From Pseudaeromonas sp041441555 (GTDB lineage: Bacteria; Pseudomonadota; Gammaproteobacteria; Enterobacterales; Aeromonadaceae), in the NCBI GenBank assembly GCA_041441555.1, contig JASDSW010000053.1, forward strand, positions 1 to 64,000: a stretch of 64,000 bases of DNA. The letters run 5' to 3'. The position numbers and the translations under genes are program-made. This document shows positions 59,700 through 64,000 of the stretch, one piece after another. How positions within the stretch are numbered: the stretch's first letter is position 1; each line of letters opens with the position of its first letter. The notes under the pieces were generated by a model that saw only the letters and a list, made by a program, of their open reading frames with translations, did not search any database and was not told the DNA's origin.

Positions 59700-60353
59700 A
59701 TGTCGACTATCCATGAAACAGGCTTATCGGGGGCAGAGGCCCAACGGGACAAGTCTGCCGTACTCATCCGGCTGCTCAAGGGCCCCCTCTATCTGCATCG
59801 GCAACGGGATCTCTGGCAGGTCTTACTGCGCGAACAATACAGCATCCGCGACTACTTCCAGCAGATTGGCCTCTCCTTGCTGATCGACGAGGCCGAAGGG
59901 TACGCCTTCTTGAAGCAGCCCGAGAGCGCGGAAGAAGAGTCCGGTCAGGAGTTGCCACGCCTTGTCAGCCGCCGCAGCCTGAGCTTTGCCCAGACGCTGC
60001 TGCTGGTCTGTCTGCGCAAGCGGCTGGCCGAGCACGACAGCGAAGAGAGTGCGCCCCGCCTCATCGTCACCCGGCAGGAGATCCATCAGTGGTTGTTACC
60101 CTACTTCCCCGAGGTGGGTAACGAGGTGAAGCAACGCCGCGAGCTGGATGCGCTGATCAAGAAGTGTGATGAGATGGGCTTTCTCTCCATGCTACCCAAG
60201 CATCCGGATGACTTCGAGGTGCCGCGCATTCTCAAGGCCTTCGTCACCGCCGAACAGATAGTGGAATTCAACCAGCTACTGGCGCAAAAACTGGCTGTCG
60301 CCGGGAACACGGAAGATTACGCTGAAGAGAACAACGAGGAGAACGCCGAGTGA
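59700..60353 (+). CDS. jetB: Wadjet subunit JetB (DUF4194, MukE-like)
   Basis: JetB is the KITE (MukE-like) dimer that binds the kleisin JetA. The 217-residue product is a DUF4194 protein with two winged-helix units (LLKGPLYLHRQRDLWQVLL; RSLSFAQTLLLVCLRKRLAE) and an acidic tail (EDYAEENNEENAE). It sits 2 nt after jetA and overlaps jetC by 4 nt (GTGA). Confidence 0.92.
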   Translation: MSTIHETGLSGAEAQRDKSAVLIRLLKGPLYLHRQRDLWQVLLREQYSIRDYFQQIGLSLLIDEAEGYAFLKQPESAEEESGQELPRLVSRRSLSFAQTLLLVCLRKRLAEHDSEESAPRLIVTRQEIHQWLLPYFPEVGNEVKQRRELDALIKKCDEMGFLSMLPKHPDDFEVPRILKAFVTAEQIVEFNQLLAQKLAVAGNTEDYAEENNEENAE

Positions 60354-63300
60354 ATAGTGAGCTGAACACACCAGTCTCTGCTGAAGCCAGCCTGCCAAAT
60401 CAGGCCCTGCAGGGCTTTCGCCTGATGCGTTTCGAGGTGTTCAACTGGGGCACCTTCGATCAGCAGATCTGGCATCTGGCCGTAGAGGGCGACAACAGCC
60501 TGCTGACCGGCAACATCGGCAGTGGCAAATCGACTCTGGTGGATGGTCTCACCACCCTGCTGGTGCCCACCCGCAAGCTGGCCTTCAACAAGGCGGCAGG
60601 CGCCGAGGAGAAGGAGCGCTCGCTGGAATCCTACTTCCACGGCTTCTATACCTCCCAGCAAGATGACTATGGCAAGGCGCGCCCGGTCGGCCTGCGCGGC
60701 AAGGATCACTACAGCGTACTGCTAGCCCAGTTCCACTCCGCCGCCCTGCAACAGAGCGTCACCCTGGCCCAGGTGTGCTGGCTGCCACCCGCCGATAAGC
60801 GGGTCAAACGACTGTTTCTGGTGGCCGAGCAGCCCCTCACCATCGCCAGCCACTTCACCGGCTTTGGTGACAAGATTGCCGGGCTCAAGAAGCGACTGAA
60901 ACAACAAGGTGGATGCGAGCAGTTCGACACCTTCCCCCCCTACCAGCAAGCCTTCTGCAAGGCGTTGGGGCTGGGTAGCGACGGCAAGGCGCTGGATCTC
61001 TTCAACCAGACCATCTCCATGAAATCCGTGGGCTCGGTCACCGACTTCGTGCGTCAGAACATGCTGACCCAGCCCGATGTCGAGGGGCTGATCCAGGAGC
61101 TGGAGCGCAACTATGACGATCTCAAGCGGCTGCATGATGCGGTGGTCGCCGCCCGCCAGAAAGTGGAGCTGCTGGAACCCGTCAGCCGACTGGGGGAAGA
61201 GGTGCTGCAGGCCGAACAGGAGAAGCAACACATTCAACAGTGCCGGGAGCTGACCGATGGCTTCATGGCCCAACATGCCATCACATTGTATGAAAAACGA
61301 CTGCAGCGCAGCCGCCAGAGCCTGGACAAGCTGGTGCTGCAGCGCGAGAGCCTGGATCGCAGGCTCGGTGAACAGGAGCAACAGGTTGCCACCCTGCAGC
61401 AGCAGATCCTGGAAAATGGCGGTAGCCGCTTGCAGCAGCTGCAGGGGGAGATGCACCGCCTGGGTCAGGAGCGCGACACGGCGCGGCAGCACTATCTGGG
61501 TTACCGCAGCCTGACCGAGGCGCTGGATCTGCCGGATACCCTGGCGCCCGAGAGCTTTGTCAGCAACCTGGCCGCCGCCAAGGAGAAGGCCGAGACACTG
61601 CAGGGCGAGTTGGCGCAACTGGAGCAGGAGCGAGACACGCTCAAGCAGCAGGAGTGGCAACAGGATACCCGCTTGCAACAACTGGGCGACGAGCTCGCCG
61701 CGCTGAAGAAACGACAGAGCAACATTCCCGGTCAGCAGTTGGCCATTCGTGAACGCCTCTGTGCCGAGCTGGGGCTCGACGAGAGCCAGCTTCCCTTTGT
61801 CGGTGAGCTACTGCAGGTCAAGGGTAAGGAGCTCGCCTGGCAAGGCGCCATGGAGCGGGTGCTGCACAATTTTGCCCTGAGCCTGCTGGTGCCGGAGCGG
61901 CTCTACGCCGCCATCAGCGAATGGGTAGAAAAAACTCATCTGGGCAGTCGTCTGGTCTATTACCGGGTGCGCCAACCTGCCGATTATCTGCCGACCCCAG
62001 CGAGCCCGGACTCACTGCTGGGCAAGCTGGAGATCAAACCGGCCTGTGAACAATACAACTGGTTGCATAAGGAGCTGCAACGCTTTGACTATCTCTGCTG
62101 TGAGGATCTGGCTACCTTTCGCCGCAGCGACAAGGCGTTATCCCTCAATGGCCAGATCAAATCCGGTCCCTCACGCCACGAGAAAGATGATAGGCACGCC
62201 CTGCAGGACAAGAGCCGCTATGTGCTGGGCTGGAGCAACAAGGAGAAGATCCAGCTGCTGGCCCAGCAGTACAGCCAGTTGCAGCAGCAAATCCACCAAC
62301 TCCGGCAGCAGTTGCAACAGCAGGAGCAGCGCCGCACTGCGCTCGATCAGCTGCGCCATCAGGCGCTGAGACTGGCCGATTTCAATCTGGGGTTTGAGCA
62401 ACTCAACTGGCCTCGCTTCAGCGAGCAGATCGAACGACTGCAGCAAGAGGTGCAGGCGCTGGAGCAGAGCTCGGATCTGCTGCAGGCGCTGCAGCAACAA
62501 TTGGCCCTGGCCAAGCAAGCGTTCAAGGCGCTCGGGAACGAGCGCGATAGCCTGCTGACCAGCCTGGGGCAACAGCAGAGCGAGATCGAGGCCGACTGCC
62601 GTGCACTGGCAGAAAAAGAGACCTTGCTGGCTGCCGTGCCACCCGCCCAGCGCGAGCTCTGCTTTGCGACCCTGGCGCAGTTTTATCAGGAGTATGGCGC
62701 CGGCTCTGGCTTGCGCATCGACATGCTGACCAACCAGACCAGCCTGCTGCGCGGCAAACTCAACGACCGGGTGCAACATCTGGAGGAGAAGCGGCGCAAG
62801 AAGGAGGGACAAATGCTCGATGCCATGAGCACCTTCCACTACCGCTTTCCCAACGATGCCAGTGAACTGGACAAGAGCCTGGCAGCATTGAGGGAGTATC
62901 AACAGATACTCCAGCAACTGCAGCAGGAGGATCTGCCACGCCACGAGGCCCGCTTCAAGGAGATGCTCAACCGCGACACCATCCGCGCCATGGCCCTGTT
63001 CCGCAGCCAGCTCGACAAGCATGAAGAGGAGATGGATGCCCGCATCCGGCTCATCAACCAGTCGCTGCATGCACTGGACTACCAGGTCGGCACCTTTATC
63101 GAGATCGACAGTGTCTCCTCCCCGGATGTGGAGATCCGCGAGTTCAAGCAGCGCCTCAAACAGTGTGTCGAGCACACGCTGGATGACAACCTCTACTCGG
63201 AGCAGAAGTTCGAACAGGTGAAGTCGCTGATCGAGCAGATGCGCCAGGATCAAAAATGGACCCAGAAGGTGGTCGATGTGCGCTTCTGGCATCTGTTCAA

Positions 63301-63781
63301 CGTCATCGAACGCTACCGGGAGGATGGCAGCGAGAAGGAGTGCTACTCCGACTCCGGCGGCAAATCGGGCGGGCAGAAGGAGAAGCTGGCCTACTCCATT
63401 CTGGCCGCCGCCATCTTGCTGCAATACCGGCTGGTCGGCAGTGAGACGCCGCCGACGCGCGCCGAGCGCCGCTTCAATCTGGTGGTGATCGATGAGGCCT
63501 TCGCCCGCGGATCCAAGGACAGCACCCGCTTCGGGCTGGAGCTGTTCAAGAAACTGGGGCTGCAACTGCTGCTGGTCACCCCCCTGCAGAAGCTCGATGT
63601 CATCGAGCACTATGTCCGCCATGTGCACTTTGTCGATCAGAAGCAGAATCGCTCCATGCTGCTGAACATGACCATAGAGGAGTACCGGCAACGCCTGGCT
63701 CAACATCAGGCCCTCGGCAGCTACGGCGCGCTGGTTTCTGAGGTGCAGGCTTCTGAAGTAAATGGCTCCGGGGTGAGATGA
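60350..63781 (+). CDS. jetC: Wadjet subunit JetC (SMC-like ATPase)
   Basis: JetC is the SMC/MukB-like motor. The 1143-residue product has an N-terminal Walker A GNIGSGKST (G54-T62), long coiled coils (about 270-480 and 640-950, rich in Gln/Glu/Leu heptads) around a hinge, an ABC signature SGGQKEK beginning at S1006, and Walker B VVIDEAF (D1048, E1049). Start is GTG at 60350, overlapping the jetB stop; the stop overlaps jetD (ATGA). Both ATPase halves are complete, so the motor looks functional. Confidence 0.94.
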   Translation: MNSELNTPVSAEASLPNQALQGFRLMRFEVFNWGTFDQQIWHLAVEGDNSLLTGNIGSGKSTLVDGLTTLLVPTRKLAFNKAAGAEEKERSLESYFHGFYTSQQDDYGKARPVGLRGKDHYSVLLAQFHSAALQQSVTLAQVCWLPPADKRVKRLFLVAEQPLTIASHFTGFGDKIAGLKKRLKQQGGCEQFDTFPPYQQAFCKALGLGSDGKALDLFNQTISMKSVGSVTDFVRQNMLTQPDVEGLIQELERNYDDLKRLHDAVVAARQKVELLEPVSRLGEEVLQAEQEKQHIQQCRELTDGFMAQHAITLYEKRLQRSRQSLDKLVLQRESLDRRLGEQEQQVATLQQQILENGGSRLQQLQGEMHRLGQERDTARQHYLGYRSLTEALDLPDTLAPESFVSNLAAAKEKAETLQGELAQLEQERDTLKQQEWQQDTRLQQLGDELAALKKRQSNIPGQQLAIRERLCAELGLDESQLPFVGELLQVKGKELAWQGAMERVLHNFALSLLVPERLYAAISEWVEKTHLGSRLVYYRVRQPADYLPTPASPDSLLGKLEIKPACEQYNWLHKELQRFDYLCCEDLATFRRSDKALSLNGQIKSGPSRHEKDDRHALQDKSRYVLGWSNKEKIQLLAQQYSQLQQQIHQLRQQLQQQEQRRTALDQLRHQALRLADFNLGFEQLNWPRFSEQIERLQQEVQALEQSSDLLQALQQQLALAKQAFKALGNERDSLLTSLGQQQSEIEADCRALAEKETLLAAVPPAQRELCFATLAQFYQEYGAGSGLRIDMLTNQTSLLRGKLNDRVQHLEEKRRKKEGQMLDAMSTFHYRFPNDASELDKSLAALREYQQILQQLQQEDLPRHEARFKEMLNRDTIRAMALFRSQLDKHEEEMDARIRLINQSLHALDYQVGTFIEIDSVSSPDVEIREFKQRLKQCVEHTLDDNLYSEQKFEQVKSLIEQMRQDQKWTQKVVDVRFWHLFNVIERYREDGSEKECYSDSGGKSGGQKEKLAYSILAAAILLQYRLVGSETPPTRAERRFNLVVIDEAFARGSKDSTRFGLELFKKLGLQLLLVTPLQKLDVIEHYVRHVHFVDQKQNRSMLLNMTIEEYRQRLAQHQALGSYGALVSEVQASEVNGSGVR

Positions 63782-64000
63782 CCATGCTCGACCTCAAGAC
63801 ACTCAAGCAGAAACTGCTGAAGAAATGGCAAGGCTATGGACTGCAGCGGGCTTGGCTGCAGGGGGAATCGCTGTTCCCGCTCACCATCAAGCTACCACGC
63901 CCCACCGACAAGGCACTGCTGCACGACTTTGCCGCCCTGCGCCAGCAGATCGCCCGCCTGCAGGAGGGACTAACCGATCTGCCCGGTGTCACGTTGCAAC
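63778..64000 (+). CDS. jetD: Wadjet nuclease JetD, N-terminal part (cut by window end)
   Basis: The first 74 codons of a protein starting MTMLDLKTLKQKLLKKWQGYG; the position directly after jetC (ATGA overlap) and the N-terminal DUF3322-like character identify JetD. In complete JetD a C-terminal topoisomerase VI-like Toprim domain (DUF2220) cuts plasmid DNA. The gene is open to the window edge, so it is truncated by the window, not shown to be broken. GGGGTGAG lies upstream; an ATG two codons in is an alternative start. Confidence 0.85.
   Translation, partial: MTMLDLKTLKQKLLKKWQGYGLQRAWLQGESLFPLTIKLPRPTDKALLHDFAALRQQIARLQEGLTDLPGVTLQ

Noticed and set aside
62171..63706. A 511-codon minus-strand frame opposite jetC
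   Set aside because: Antisense to the coiled coil and ATPase motifs of JetC.
63778..64000. jetD as a truncated pseudogene
   Set aside because: The frame is open to the last base of the window; truncation is due to the window edge only.

Overview
This is a contiguous stretch of chromosome from a GC-rich gammaproteobacterium. Gene content and order (rpmE, priA, argS-ftsN-hslVU-rraA-zapB, ubiCA, glpEG, livJHMGF, waaA-coaD-mutM-rpmG-rpmB-radC-coaBC-dut-slmA, rph-pyrE/yicC) and protein similarity point to the Aeromonadales, most likely Aeromonas or a close relative such as Oceanimonas or Zobellella; genus is an inference. No tRNA, rRNA, CRISPR array or insertion sequence was seen.

Region 1 (1-20.3 kb) is core housekeeping. 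It holds ribosomal protein L31 and, divergently, PriA; a Lon-N-domain protein; then argS-ftsN and the heat-shock protease hslVU behind a textbook sigma-32 promoter; then rraA, with zapB convergent to it. A minus-strand run fieF-cysE-unknown permease follows. Next are trmL, lexA (with two tandem SOS boxes), plsB, a membrane-tethered XRE-type protein, the ubiCA pair, an exported FliL-like protein and glpEG.

Region 2 (20.3-27.5 kb) is a complete branched-chain amino acid ABC transporter operon (livJ-livH-livM-livG-livF, minus strand, strong terminator). A LacI-family regulator diverges from it, and a TetR-family regulator converges on that.

Region 3 (27.6-45.5 kb) is a lipopolysaccharide core and surface-modification block: hldD, waaF, a PIG-L-type deacetylase, a GT4 transferase, a WaaL/Wzy-type ligase, a distinctly AT-richer sulfatase-fold membrane enzyme, waaA, kdkA, a heptosyltransferase, a WaaE-like GT2, another GT4 and coaD. 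A two-gene cassette (YejM/PbgA-like sulfatase-fold protein and OafA-like acyltransferase-SGNH protein) sits between coaD and mutM.

Region 4 (45.5-55.8 kb) returns to core genes: mutM, rpmG, rpmB, radC, coaBC, dut, slmA, an MscS channel, a large anchored protein of unknown function, pyrE behind a transcriptional attenuator, rph and yicC.

Region 5 (55.9-64.0 kb, cut by the window end) is a defence island starting right after the yicC terminator. It has an MntA-HepT (nucleotidyltransferase/HEPN) toxin-antitoxin pair, an orphan HEPN-like gene, a BrxR/CapW-type WYL regulator and a tightly overlapped type I Wadjet operon, jetA-jetB-jetC-jetD (jetD partial). Wadjet is an SMC-like system that cleaves plasmid DNA. 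Here its regulator is translationally coupled to it, which makes this the most interesting locus in the window.
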